DNA of 64,000 nt, taken from contig JAZGTN010000001.1 in NCBI GenBank assembly GCA_037783415.1, positions 1,240,001-1,304,000 on the forward strand. The letters run 5' to 3'. A program made the translations under genes and the position numbers. The DNA comes from Leptasterias polaris. Its lineage: Eukaryota; Echinodermata; Asteroidea; Forcipulatida; Asteriidae. Position 1 is the first letter of the stretch. Each line of letters begins with the position of its first letter. Under the pieces are notes generated by a model. It was not told the origin of the DNA. It was given only the letters and a program-made list of their open reading frames with translations, and searched no databases. Of the stretch, positions 47,106-58,375 are shown piece after piece.

Positions 47106-47164
47106 ACTGACGCATCGATATAATACATGAGGTCTCCTTATCCACTAGGAAAGATAAGGAAACA

Positions 47165-47664
47165 CACTGCAGAAACTGGGGTGTTAAATTGATTCTCTTG
47201 GTATCTACATGTGACAACGCCTGCACGGCATTAGTTATCCTGGGTACACTATTGTGGGTGTTATTAGCACCAACAGTGTTTACACATTGTATTTATCCCA
47301 GATACAATATTATCAATGTAATTAAAACCAATAGTGTTAGTTATCCCAGATATTATGTAAGTGTACCAGTAACTAACACCAACAGTGTTTACAATATACA
47401 TTGTAGTTGACCCAGATACAATATCATCAATGTAATTAACACCAATAGTGTTAGTTATCCCAGATACAATTATGCAAGTGTATTTAACACCAACAATGTT
47501 TACACATTGTAGTTGACCCAGATACAATATTATCGCTGTAATTAACACCAACAGTGTTTACACAGTGTTAGTAATCCCAGATACAATATCATTTTTGGGG
47601 GGTAATTAACACCATGCCGTAACATACCAAGAATATTGATTTAACACTCCCAGTTTTTACAGTT
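47165..47664. mobile_element. 0.5-kb MITE related to the 12-kb element
   Basis: Left CACTGCAGAAACTGGGGTGT and right, complementary, with ACTGTAAAAACTGGGAGTG. Inverted similarity of about 37 bp extends through TTAAAT and TCTTGGTA. The terminus resembles the CACTCTAAAAACTGAAGTGT end of the 12-kb element. The interior is a tandem array of ATCCCAGATACAAT and TAACACCAA(C/T)AGTGTT units. Confidence 0.75.
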
Positions 47665-48654
47665 TATTAGAATGCATGTCGTTATTGCTGTGATTTTCAA
47701 CTCGGATGTACATGTATCACGTGGAGGGGGTGGGGTGCTGGCACCTCAAATAATTTCTAAAGAAATGCCTCTGGAAGCAATAGTTTAAAGAGGTACTTTA
47801 GCAAAATATGTTTTAAGGAATGCTGGTTAAACTTGTTTGTAATGTGTTTGTCCATCTTTTAAATGTAATTTAAACTTCTGAATTGTCCGTAATTGTCAAT
47901 AAAACAGGCCTTCTATAGAAAGTACATGTAGATGACGCTATGAAGACACAAACATTGTCTGCCATGACGTTACCTCGCCTTGTTGGATCAAACAGGGGGG
48001 GATTTTTTTAGGAATGTTTTTGGGGGGAATGGCGCTGAGAATTATATAAGCATTGGAAATCAATATACCCTATAATTGTTTCCATGTATGACGATACAAC
48101 ATCACAGCAGTAAATACATGGCAAAATAAAGGGTAACACAGAATCGCGTGTTCCACCAAATGACAATGATCTATGTGTGAGTTATACTAGTTATGTATGT
48201 AACCTAGGGAAACCATCCACATTGTGAAGTTGTTCAATTTGTGTTTTTACACCGATTTATTATTGACACTCAACTCATTACCAAACTGCTTTATTCAGTA
48301 GGGTGTCTGTAGACTTGTAGACAAGTCGTTAAATGTCTGTTGCGGTGATAGGGAAACGGTTCTTTCACAATATTCCGCAAGACTGATGCTCTGCGCAAGA
48401 CTGCTCTCACAACTGGTTTGTACAAAATTGGCTGAAAAACTCAGTCCATGCACAAACTGCCTGCGGGTTTCACAAGTCGGTAATTGTGACCAGTCGTGAG
48501 AGCAGCAGTCTCGTGCAGAGAGCAGTTGCTATCACTGCGAGAGACATATGAGTCGGCAGCCAGGAATTTTGCACGGGAGCAGTGATCTCGCGAGAGCAGT
48601 CTGTATTACGCATTACCACCACAAGTCGACAATCATTGCGACAAACATTAGCCC
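47665..48654. other. No gene recognised
   Basis: Contains a G-rich stretch near 47,725 and 48,001. A GAGAGCAG(C/T) motif cluster at 48,395-48,605 is present in both orientations. Confidence 0.35.
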
Positions 48655-48880
48655 TCTTGCTGTCTGACCATTCAATACCATTCACTGTGGTTTTGAATGA
48701 TAGATAAGCTATTGCCAGCCATTTGCAATATGATACCATGAGGGAATGCATGTACACAGTACACAGTTAGTTCTGTGCACAGTTGTGCCACCATACACAA
48801 CTTTGGCAGTTGAATGGTTTCAAATGTTTGGTCAACTCACTTGAAAATGTTGTGAACAGTAGGAGGGTTAATGACTTGTC
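48655..48880 (-). repeat. Uninterrupted copy of the repeat hosting the 4.2-kb element
   Basis: Read on the minus strand it runs continuously through ATGCATTCCCTCATGGTATC, the position where the paralogue at 41,632/45,863 is interrupted. Confidence 0.8.
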
Positions 48881-49201
48881 TACAACTCTAGAAAAACTGC
48901 AGTGAGATAAAACTTCATGCGTTTGTATTGGTTATTTATACACAAAATGAACAGTTCCACTTTGTGGAGGTTTTTTTCTGATCACCACACAGTTGTAGTT
49001 TCCCTCTAAAATTAAAGGTAGTATTATTACAAAAGACTCTGTAGACTGTAAATTGTAACTACACTAATTACATGGTTAGAAAGATCACTCATAATAATAT
49101 GTACCCTTTTTGTCTCAATGTTTGTCAAGTTTCAAATTCTACATTAAGTAGATGCATCAGGGGATAAAACAAATCTACCTTCTTGATTCTGTTATTAACA
49201 G

Positions 49202-49433
49202 CAGGGCTCAATTTCATGGCTCTGCTTACTGCTGAATTCTGCGCTTACGATCAACATATTCTCTGCTTACCGAGCAAGCGCAGAATGCCTTTTGTAACGT
49301 GGAATATGCAAGTGCACAAGCAGAAATTCCCTGCTTACCTGTGAATTACGCTTGACGTAAGCACAGAAAATCCCTGCTTCCGTAAGTGCAGATTCTTTGC
49401 TTACAGTAAGCAGAGCCATGAAATTAGGCCCTG
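49202..49433. mobile_element. MITE of the CAGGGCYCAATTTCATGG family
   Basis: Left CAGGGCTCAATTTCATGGCT and right GAGCCATGAAATTAGGCCCTG (first 20 bases shown differ by one site from the complement). Several CTGCTTAC/GTAAGCA motifs inside. Same family as 26,152. Confidence 0.85.
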
Positions 49434-49449
49434 ATGTTGGGCCCATTAT

Positions 49450-50060
49450 TGGTAAATGTCAAAGACCAGTACTATTCACACTTGTCGTAGCCTGTTGTTT
49501 GGGCCTTCATGGCTTGGACAGCTTTGTAGAGCAGCAGGGCGATTGGAACAGGAGACCACTTGCGCGAGTCGAGTGGCGAAGCCACAGGGCCTTTTCCAAC
49601 TCAATATGTATATAAAACATACATTATTTATAACTTGTATGCAAATAAGTAAGGTGCTGAAAGATTTTACCCTTGTTAATTTGCATAATGTGCTCATGTA
49701 TGCTGACCCGCTGACCCCCCTCGCTTCTTTTTGGTTTGGAATTTTGCTACCCTGTAAGGGTATCAAAAATGGAGATGCAAAGAAAAACATTAGAGGACTG
49801 GGACCTGTGAAAGTTTAAGCTAAATCTGTCCTCGGAGTCATGAGAAAACAGTGAAAACCTCATTATATGTTTTCACTGTTTTCAAACATTGGGATTTTGA
49901 CATGCGTGATAAAGACTTATTGTTTTACTCATTTCCTAAAAACTATTTCAAGGGAAGTTTTCCACCATGACCATCTTTACACCATGACCATCTTGTGCAT
50001 ATCTGTGAACATTTGTTCTTTCAATCTTACCAATGTTGTACACACCCTTTATAAATTAAA
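49450..50060. mobile_element. Interrupted copy of the TTAA/GTGTGTACAACATTGG MITE
   Basis: A start-like segment (ATTGGTAAATGTCAAAGACC, 49,449) and an end segment with CATGACCATCTTTACACC and CCAATGTTGTACACACCCTTT (to 50,052) are separated by unrelated DNA. Homologous to 59,543-59,866. Confidence 0.6.
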
Positions 50061-50750
50061 AGTACATATGTGTTGCTTAAAATGAAAGAAACTTATCATT
50101 GGACCATAAGGCCCCATAGAATACAAAAACAAACAAACAACAAACTAGCCATCAAAATAAAAACCAACAATTCGTTTTTCTACAAGCTCCGTCTACTCCA
50201 TCTATTTGTAGCTGGACTCAAAATCTGTCTTTATTCTGGAAAGCAAACTGATTGATTGTTTGACATATTATTTTATTCCTTTCTTGATATGGCATTTTTC
50301 CTCACTGGAATTCTCAGTGAGTTCTATTCCTTATATCTCTTGATCTATAATATGTTGTTTTACTATCTGTGTTTGAACCTCAATCTAATTGTTCACACAA
50401 AACATTGATACTGTTTCATACCTGTTTATCTGCACTATCTTTGACATTCATTTAAAAAAAAAAAAAAAACTTTCTGTGTTACACTAAAAGTTTATCATTC
50501 AAAAATGATATGAACATGATATCTGCTTTCATTAGTGTACATGCTACACTGTACTCTGAACTGAAGTGTTTGCTCTTCATCAGTTTGGAATTGAACCCCA
50601 AAGTAACTTTTACCCAAGCCCACTCAAACCTTTCTTGGTCCTGATGAAGTTCACCCGTAGTAAACATCTTTGGAGTTAAATCATTATTATGTTTGTAAAT
50701 CTTTAATAAGTTCCTGCCTTCTCATCACTAGGAACTAGTCCTGCATTATC
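50061..50750. other. No gene recognised
   Basis: AT-rich, with an A run near 50,454. The minus frame at 50,479-50,667 has no recognised domain. Confidence 0.35.
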
Positions 50751-50939
50751 TTCCAATTTCATTCTTATACGTGAGGGCAAAATTGTCTCTTCTTTAAGAA
50801 CTCAAATTCATGAAGGCTTTGAATGTGGAACTTCTCTTGCTCTTCAACTCTGTGTACCTCGTCTTGGACACTGGAAGAAACTGTGTGCCCAGTGTCTTCC
50901 TCCTTTTCATCTTACTCACAACATGTATCTTCCCTCTCT

Positions 50940-51320
50940 TCATCCCAATGAGTTTAGGAAGTATGTGCCCTGAACACTGATACTTGGTGACAACACAATT
51001 TTGTACATCTCAATCAACAGCAGAAACAATTCCCATAATGCACAATCTTCAGCCACTTTATCACCAAATATGAGAGGAAAGTATTTGGGATGCCTTTTGA
51101 CCACTTGGTCCAAAAGGATTGGAAATGTGTTCTTGAAGTATTGGACTTGGTCGATGTGCTTGCTCTGTGAATCCATAACTAAATGACTAAGTCGGCTATT
51201 GATGTCATTTAATGTGAACATATTCTGACTGATCAGCTCTGTAACAACCAATTTTATCTCAATCGGTAATAAGCCCTCGAAAAAAATCATGCATGAATTC
51301 TGGGGCATTGTTATCTCCAA
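50940..51320 (-). pseudogene. Fragment of a transposon-type protein
   Basis: Minus-strand frame with GLLPIEIKLVVTELI near the N-terminus and KYFPLIFGDKVAEDCALWEL then FLLLIEMYKIVLSP. This LP-x-E-x-(K/R)-L-V ... PL-(I/L)-x-GDK-(V/I)-x-(E/Q) ... W-x-LFL-x-L pattern is one I associate with dispersed transposon proteins in fish and cnidarian genomes. No complete domain, no start exon. Probably a dead fragment. Confidence 0.4.
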
Positions 51321-52405
51321 TGTGGTAGTAGGTAAGTTGATTTAACACACAGTCATGATGTAATTCAGTTTGTGCTAAGTTTTCCACTTGTATATCATTA
51401 TCAATACTCCTTCGAATGCTCAGAGATCTTTCATTTTCTGTTACTTGTTTGTGTGTGTCAGTTCAGTGCGTTTTGCAAAAGCGGCCGAAGAAATTGGCGC
51501 TAAAGCTACCAGCATCCCATGTCGTATTAAGTGCCAAGTTGTCTCCTACAACTTGAAGTAATTGTGGCCTAACTTGCCCTCTTAATTCACTATGGCTGTT
51601 AATCTGCAGTCCACCTGTGTACACTGTGCAAGATCTTGTGTGATAGGTGCAACTTACGAAATTTATTCCATATTTTGATACTGTCAGGGTCTACGAGGTG
51701 TAGCCTGGGGTTGCTGCGTGGTAACACGACACCGGGGTGAAGAATTACTCCTTCGTTCATGCAGGAACACTCCAAAATAAAGTTGAAACTATACAAGTCA
51801 AGTTGATTCTCGATGATTGGTTTATGATTTAATAAAACCCCATAAAATCCCCAGAATCCACAAACAAATTTGAGTTGCTTAACAACTTTTCAAAGCACGT
51901 ACATGTACATGTAGGCAAGCAGTGAAGGCAGTGAACCCTGTTGTTGCTGTCTTGTCACAGCTATGCCTATCGAAAATTATAGCAATGGTGATGCACCACA
52001 CATTGGTTCAACGTAGGGAAGAACTGCAACGCTGCAGACAGGTCCACAAAAGCCAATCACCTGCATTGTACATCCCGATATGTGGAGATTATGCAGTATA
52101 TCACCAGAACCAGAACCAGAATGAGCCACTACACGCCAAAAGAAAACACGTTTGTGGACTACTCAGGGAGTTAGTACCCAATGATAACCTAATTATGAAT
52201 TAAATATTTACTAATAAATCTCCTGTCACTACTAATGTGACAGTTAAATGACAAAACTTAGTGAACTGATTGCGAGCCGCACTACATTAATGCAGTATGT
52301 ATACAAAACACTGCACAATGTGGCTCTCCGCTTTAAAGGGCTATGAAGTTGCAAAGTTGCCAGATCCCAACATTAATGGAAAGATATTCATGAATGGGAA
52401 TTTAA
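51321..52405. other. No gene recognised
   Basis: Contains a GTGGAGATTAT...CACCAGA(A/G)CCAGAA block near 52,080 also seen near 35,710. A short plus-strand open stretch at 51,467-51,560 (FAKAAEEIGAKATSIPCRIK) is exon-like but unrecognised. Confidence 0.35.
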
Positions 52406-52550
52406 GAGTGGTGACTCGGTCTTAAACGGCTGTTTAAAACCTTGCATGGTCTTGAGTGTGAGATAAAGGACCTGGCCTTTGGCTCAGTCCGTTATCGCAT
52501 CGCCAATATCCTACTGGTTTAAACGGCCATTTAAGACCTTGTCGCCACTC
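52406..52550. mobile_element. Short MITE 0.2 kb upstream of a KDM1A exon
   Basis: Left GAGTGGTGACTCGGTCTTAA, right complementary with AAGACCTTGTCGCCACTC. About 145 bp, hairpin-like. Confidence 0.7.
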
Positions 52551-52749
52551 CTGTATTCCATTGGTTTGGTACTGCCGGCCCAAATAGCAAATGGTTACCA
52601 TTTAACCAGGCATACCAATCTTGTCCAAGCCCAAACCTTTTGTTGTTGATTCACCAATAAAGTGGTCTCTCGCCAAAGACATTTAGGGGTAGATGTCAAC
52701 TAAACATGTATGTGATGTTTTTATTTCCTTTGGTAAACTCTCTCATCAG

Positions 52750-52958
52750 CTTCTTGTACTTCAAGACAAGATTAAGGAGCTCCACAAACAATACAAGGAG
52801 GTCTCGGAGGCCAAATCACCGCGTGATATCACCGCTGAGTTCCTGGTACGGAGCAAGATGCGCGATCTGAACACTGCCCTCAAGGATTACGATTCACTTG
52901 TCTTTAATCAGAAGGAGCTTGATGAGAAGACGCAGGAACTGGACAATAATCCTCCGAG
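52750..52958 (+). CDS. KDM1A: KDM1A (LSD1) exon, Tower domain C-terminal half
   Basis: 209 nt, phase 0 to 2. Acceptor CTCTCATCAG, donor GTGGGT. Encodes LLVLQDKIKELHKQYKEVSE, then RDITAEFLVRSKMRDL and the LDEKTQELDNNPP end. This matches the second helix of the LSD1 Tower, the coiled-coil arm that binds CoREST and splits the amine-oxidase domain. The final codon (AG+T, Ser) is completed by the next exon, giving the NPPSDVYLSS junction. KDM1A removes methyl groups from mono- and dimethylated histone H3 Lys4 in the nucleus using FAD. Confidence 0.95.
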
Positions 52959-53537
52959 GTGGGTCCAACTCAATTTCCTCTTTCACTAAATAATCCTAAA
53001 GTGAAATACTGTAGACAAATTTTGCACAAAAAATAGTTAATGGCCTGACGTTTCGACCATAGAAGAGTCGTTCTTGAAGGCTAAATGACAACACAACACA
53101 CTCAATCAGGTAGGCCATACGGGGTAAACTGTATCTTGCTGTCCCGTTCCGACCCCTGTGGGTCTAAGAGAACTTAAAGTTTGTAAATTATTAAATATGT
53201 AGCTTCTCCCCGTGTCGAGTGAGAATCATGTATTGAAAGGCAAGCTTGAAGAAATTTGAGGCGTCATCATATGGCCTATATAACCTACAGTTCTAAACAG
53301 GGGTGGGGGAGACAAAAACAATTGTTAGGGTCAGGCCTGTAAAGGGAATCTTTCTAGAGGTCAGTGCAAGTGATTTATGGGGTTGAGTCCTTGGTCAAGG
53401 AACTGGATGGAAGCTTGATAATTGGGGATAATGGGTTTAAGGTTGGACGGAGGCTGTTGTTCTAGAAACTATATTATTAAAATAATTAATGGTGATGATC
53501 TAGCTAGATTCAGGGTTAATTCTAACTTCTTCTTTTT

Positions 53538-53690
53538 TTTGGGGGGTGGGGAGGGGCGATTTTTGTTATTTATCAATTTTCTTTTATTATTTTTATTTAT
53601 TATTAATGTTTTTTCGGGGGGGGGGAGGCTGTTACACACTTGGGTGTGTGTGTGGGAGGGGGGGGGGCGGCGGAAAGGAGGGAGGATATG
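53538..53690 (+). other. G-rich intronic tract with quadruplex potential
   Basis: Runs of 6-10 G at about 53,541, 53,617 and 53,660 with a (GT)n stretch between. In the intron after the Tower exon. Such tracts are also prone to assembly error. Confidence 0.55.
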
Positions 53691-55630
53691 AGAAAAAAGG
53701 AGACAGTATGCCTAGGCACTTTCCTGCCCATTAATCTTTAATGAATTAGCGACAGTGTTCCGGCGAGAGACATCGAAAGAAAAATGATCAGAAAAGCGTT
53801 GAAAATCATCCTATGGATGTTGTTTTCAGCGGGAGACAACCGGTCTCCCTCGGAAAGTCAAAAGGCGATGGTTAAACATATATTTCCTTTGATGTTTGCA
53901 TGCATCCTCACAGAAAAGGGGGTTATAAGGGGTAAAGGGGGAATGTTTTGACTTAATAAAACAAACATTTCCCCCTTTTTTTTTTTTTTTTTTTATATAT
54001 TTTACCTTAGGCCTTATGATTTTTATTTTTGCAATAACAGTGATTGGTGTTTTAGGGGAAAAGTATCCTATTAATTTGAAATCAAAGGTCAAAAGAATAA
54101 GACAAAAGTTGTCAGTTCCTTAATTTTGTTGACAATAATTGGAGCGACTCATCATTCCATCCTTGTTGTTCAATGACTATACCTTTTTCTTTTAACTAAG
54201 CTCTTGGCACAAAACTTTGATGGCTATAACCATTCAGTGATTTTGAAATATATACTATAATATTTTTTACGCCGCACACACAACGAGAGAAATCGATACG
54301 GCGCGCTGCCCATGGTCAATTCCGTGTCAGCCGCGCAATTTGATTTGTGTGTGTCGGCAGACTTCAGTTCGCACATTGCGCGCACATGTTTTTGCAAATT
54401 TGACTGGATATTTTTTGAAGAACTTTTAGTATAGTGTTTAGTATGTCTACAACTCACAAAATATACCTTCAAAAAGTAGACCCACGGGGGTCGGAACGAA
54501 AAACATTTTCCAGACATCTTTTTGTTTACACCGTACGGCCTAGTATACAAGTGTAATGAAAGCAGTCAAGTGGAAACACATGAATAGAGGGAGAGAGGCA
54601 GAAAGCACACAAAAACAAGTGGTAAACAATAAATAAGGAGTCAAAAAGGTTTTTACCACAAGAGGTTGGAAACACAAAGGACAAAATCAAATGTGGGAAG
54701 AAGAAGTAAAAGTAATTAATTAGTGAGTGTGAGGCTGACTGAAAATGAGAATATCTGTTGGGAAAAAGGAGAAGGCAAAGACAAGATGTTATTAGTAGTT
54801 TCCTTCTTGGGTTTTCAGACAAAAAATTCTGAAGGACTTGTTTGCAAATTAGTGAACTTGATTCATCTTGGGATGCTCAAAGATGAACCAAGAACTCTTT
54901 TTCTTTTCTTTTTAGCTTATGGAGTAGTCTTTTTCCTTTGAACATGTCATTGCCAAAATGTAACCCTGACTTGACAAAATTAAGGCAACAAAGGTTCACG
55001 TTATAATTGGTTTTGAATTGTTTGTGAGATTTACAACAACACCATTGTGCATAAATTTCTCTTATGCTGTATGAGTTGTGGTGGTTCTAAAAAGAACTGT
55101 GCCAAATTTTATAGAACTGCTTGAGCAGAAAATATTGCACAACATTTTTGTGCGTAGAAAAATTGTGCAGAATACCATTATAAAAATGGTAAATGGTATT
55201 TTGGCTGTTAACCTCAATCTTGTAAGCATTTCTTGCTCTGCTCCACTACTTTTTGTGCTTGAGCAGTTCGATGAAATTTGGTGCTGTTGATGGAACAACT
55301 CAATGTTTGCATCAGATTGCTCTGATTATCTTCAAACTTTCTCCTGAAGCTGATCAAAGCATACTGGTTGAAACTGTCTCATCACTGGTTCTTTTCAGAG
55401 CCATCGCAACTAGATTATTGTTAGTGAACTTACTAGATTGTATATCCACCATGCAAAGGTTCATGTCATTTTAGGGAGATGTGGGATCTCTTAGTGTTTT
55501 TCCTAGTGAACTGCAAAGTTTTAAAATCTAATTCCCTTTAAAAAAAGTACCATTTTAATTTTACTTTTGTTGTTGCTGAATGAGGATAAATAATTGTTTT
55601 TGTTTTCTTGAATTGTTGTTCTGTCTGCAG
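53691..55630. other. KDM1A intron, repeats but no exon
   Basis: Holds an 18-base T run (53,975), a GACCCAC(G/A)GGGGTCGGAACG motif at 54,479 inverted relative to one at 53,146, and a palindromic block at about 55,080-55,300 with CTTGAGCAG arms. No coding exon recognised. Confidence 0.45.
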
Positions 55631-55884
55631 TGATGTTTACCTCTCGTCTCGTGATCGTCAGATCCTGGACTGGCACTTTGCCAATCTGGAGTTTGCCAAC
55701 GCCACGCCTCTTTCCACCCTCTCCCTGAAGCACTGGGATCAGGACGATGACTTTGAGTTTACAGGGAGTCACCTGACAGTGCAGAACGGCTACTCATGCG
55801 TCCCGATTGCACTGTCCGAGGGACTGGACATCAAACTGAACACCATCGTCAGACAGATCAAGACTAGTCCAAATGGTGGGTGTT
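55631..55884 (+). CDS. KDM1A: KDM1A (LSD1) exon, substrate-binding half of amine-oxidase domain
   Basis: Acceptor TCTGTCTGCAG. Encodes [32 protein letters not shown] and a long stretch almost identical to vertebrate LSD1, ending IKTSPNGG. The acidic DQDDD cluster lines the substrate pocket in the human enzyme (family knowledge). Two donors are possible, both phase 1: GTGGGT after 55,875 or the stronger GTGAGA after 55,884; I prefer the second because it keeps a Gly-Cys matching the human sequence. Confidence 0.95.
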
Positions 55885-55915
55885 GTGAGATTTACTGCAA
55901 ATAAAAAATACTTGT

Positions 55916-56105
55916 GGGGTGTTGGGGTCGAGTGGTCAAGGGCAGTTGGCTCAAGTTCTGTAATTTACAAAATGGGGATCAAATCTTGTTCTTGTCAGTC
56001 GCAAAGCCTTTGTGCTTGAGCACTAAATCATAATTGCAATTGGATTACATTTGGGTACCAGTGAGAGCTGGGGAATAACCTGCGATGGACTGGCATCCTG
56101 TGAGA
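55916..56105 (+). mobile_element. Degenerate tRNA-derived SINE
   Basis: GGGGTCGAGTGGTCAAGGGC and GGCTCAAGTTCTG recall the tRNA-Leu head. Tail region GGGGAATAACCTGCGATGGA is a common SINE end. B box decayed. Confidence 0.6.
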
Positions 56106-57107
56106 ACGAAAACTTTCTAAGCACATGGAAATCTTGCTCAGCAGAATCGGGTAATCAGCTAATACTCCATAAAGGTTACATTGTTGCGACTGGTGTCCTA
56201 CTCATTTTTTTGCTTGGGAATGAAAATTGCTAAGCATTTTCTATTGACATCAGACCCCGATTGTTTCTGAAATTGCTTCAAGGTGTGCATCAGTAAACAC
56301 CGGATTTCCTTCTTTATTTTGTCCATCTTTGCCCATTCTTGAAAGTAAATCATTGGCTTAGGCTCTGGCTTGGACTTCGTCAGTAATTTTGAAAATGCAC
56401 CTTTTTCGGCATGGGGCTTCAAACAGGCATACGGTGCTTAAACAAACAGGCATACGGTGCCCAAGCCCAAGCAGTGGTTTTGACATTACTACCATAAGGG
56501 TGTAAGCAATTAAGATTTTACTGCCAGACAGTTTTTGTTTTTTGAATGAGTCAGAAGTTGCCTGTAAGGAGAAAGTAAAATTGTATTTGAAAAAAAATCT
56601 CTCTCTGTATTTGATCAAAAACATGCGCGTCCTCTCTCTCTGTAAAATCTATGTAGCACACGCCTGCGTGCAGTAACTGTTTGTGAGTTCATCATTCCAA
56701 GTACAGTCGCAGGCCTGCTTTGATCATGGTGTCACAGCCCCTTTGATGATGCTTGGTCTAATTTCTGTATGGTTTGAGCAAAAAAAATTTGATTGAAATT
56801 TTAAATAGTTATTTTTCTAGATTCAAGAAAGTAATAAGATTTCATGTAGGAAGTGCATAAAAAAACTCCAATATAAATGGTAGTTAGTTCTAAATTTAAC
56901 ACTAACAATTAAACTGTTATCATGGTTCTCGACATTATCTCATGTCTATTAGCCACGTACAAACCATTATGCATGTTACTTGTACTGTCCTGGCATTTGC
57001 AAAAGTTTGTGTATGTTTTTGTTTTTTTGAAACGGCATCATCTGTCAAAAAAAGGCCATGCACCTGATAGTTAACCCCTTCAAATATCTATCAATGAAAA
57101 AGTTTTA
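56106..57107. other. KDM1A intron, no further feature recognised
   Basis: Open frames on the minus strand here lack domains. A duplicated AAACAGGCATACGGTGC is near 56,420-56,460. Confidence 0.4.
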
Positions 57108-57482
57108 GCCTCGGCGTGTCGGGCCGAGCAGATAAGAACACAGGGCTGTGGTGTTTCTGATACCGGTCGTGAAACTTGTGTCCTTCGTCGGATGGTTTGT
57201 AAAGCCGTTGGTCCCGTGTGTTGTGTAATGCACGTAAAAGAACCCAGTGCACTTATCGTAAAGAGAAGGGCGCGCACCCCCGGTGTTCCTGGTCTGATCA
57301 GGAACATACATGTATTGCACCATAGCACCTTGTAAACTATTACATGGTGTTATAAAGGAAAAAGGTCTCATACTTCAAAAAGTAGCTCCACATACCTTGC
57401 AGGAAAAAATACTTAGCGCGCTTTGATACGCCCCTAGGGGTGTGATAGAGCGCTATATAAGAACCCAGTATTATTATTATGT
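57108..57482 (+). mobile_element. tRNA-derived SINE
   Basis: Head CGGCGTGTCGGGCCGAGCAG with a decayed B box (GATACCGGTCGTGAAACTTG). Body blocks GTCCTTCGTCGGATGG, GGTCCCGTGTGTTG and ATGCACGTAAAAGAACCCAG are shared with 15,632. Ends GCGCTATATAAGAACCCAGT(ATT)n. It abuts the next KDM1A acceptor within about 15 bp. Confidence 0.8.
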
Positions 57483-57496
57483 ATAATTCCTTGCAG

Positions 57497-57675
57497 TTTT
57501 GACCCAGAGTACTAAGAGTCCAAGTGGTATGTACACCTACAAGGCAGACGCAGTGGTGTGTACTCTACCCCTAGGGGTACTGAAGCAATCCCCATCAGGG
57601 GTACAGTTTGTCCCACTGCTGCCGGAGTGGAAGACGAGTGCTATACATTGCATGGGTTACGGCAATCTCAACAAG
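57497..57675 (+). CDS. KDM1A: KDM1A (LSD1) exon, FAD-domain segment ending at the catalytic lysine
   Basis: Acceptor CCTTGCAG, enters in phase 1. Encodes [40 protein letters not shown] and ends MGYGNLNK. The last Lys corresponds to the conserved flavin-proximal lysine of LSD1 (Lys661 in human, family knowledge) and is the last codon before a consensus AAG/GTGGGT donor. The loop [12 protein letters not shown] is longer than the human counterpart. A SINE begins about 8 bp into the intron. Confidence 0.93.
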
Positions 57676-57682
57676 GTGGGTG

Positions 57683-57850
57683 TTTATTATTTAGTTTTTA
57701 TCCTTACACCAGCGCACTGTATATTCAGCACTTTCCCCCGAGTTCTGTGAAAAGAATCCTCAGTCAAATCACTCAGGTGGGATCGAACCCAAGACCTTTG
57801 CATTGCTAGAGTAGATGTTATACCACTAGACCACCAAGCTAGCCTGAAGG
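57683..57850 (-). mobile_element. tRNA-derived SINE adjacent to a KDM1A splice donor
   Basis: Minus-strand head GCTTGGTGGTCTAGTGGTAT and B box GGGTTCGATCCCACC, then AACTCGGGGGAAAGTGCTG and a TAAATAATAA tail that ends 7 bp from the exon. A tRNA of Gly/Glu-like class, different from the Leu-type SINEs in the window. Confidence 0.82.
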
Positions 57851-57929
57851 CTAGAGGCAGCGGGTACCACAAGGATGTACAATGTACATGGTTGGTGTTC
57901 ATTCACATTACAACAAGTAAAACCAAGAA

Positions 57930-58090
57930 TCTTTACATGTAGCTGGTAAACTTGGTGTAAATGTCTTTTCGGAGAAGTGTTGGCTCTGGAAAAAAGGCGG
58001 TGTGGTCTCCACTTCCGATGTAAATCGCATTATGTAAAGCGCATTGATACTTTATTGTAAAATGTGCTGTATAAAAACTAGTTATTATTC
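57930..58090 (+). mobile_element. SINE tail fragment
   Basis: GTAAAGCGCATTGATACTTT and GTGCTGTATAAAAACTAGTTATTATT match the terminal block of the SINE at 31,905. Head missing. Confidence 0.5.
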
Positions 58091-58375
58091 CACACTTCTC
58101 AAGACCACATCGGCTCTTTTCAAAGCCAAACATTCCTCCCAAAAGAGATTTACACATGGTTGTACTGGCAAGTTTACTAGTTCTTGTTATTTCTTTCTTG
58201 TTTCAATTTGGGACCAACTTCTTGAACTGCTAAGTTACGTATCCCTAACGACTCCCAAATTCTCAAAAATATATATCGTGTGTTGGATGGCATTTGGTGG
58301 ATCAGTCATATTAGTCTTAACAGTGTCTAAATATCTCTGATTGATTTGGGAGAGGTTCTGGCAAGAACACCTTGG

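Noticed and set aside
46616..47110. 164-aa plus-strand frame
   Set aside because: Runs through an imperfect tandem repeat and has no recognised domain.
49397..49818. Overlapping open frames on both strands as a gene
   Set aside because: They cover a MITE end and intervening unclassified DNA with no domain.
54224..54550. 108-aa minus-strand frame
   Set aside because: Basic, cysteine-containing peptide without a recognised motif or splice context inside a KDM1A intron.
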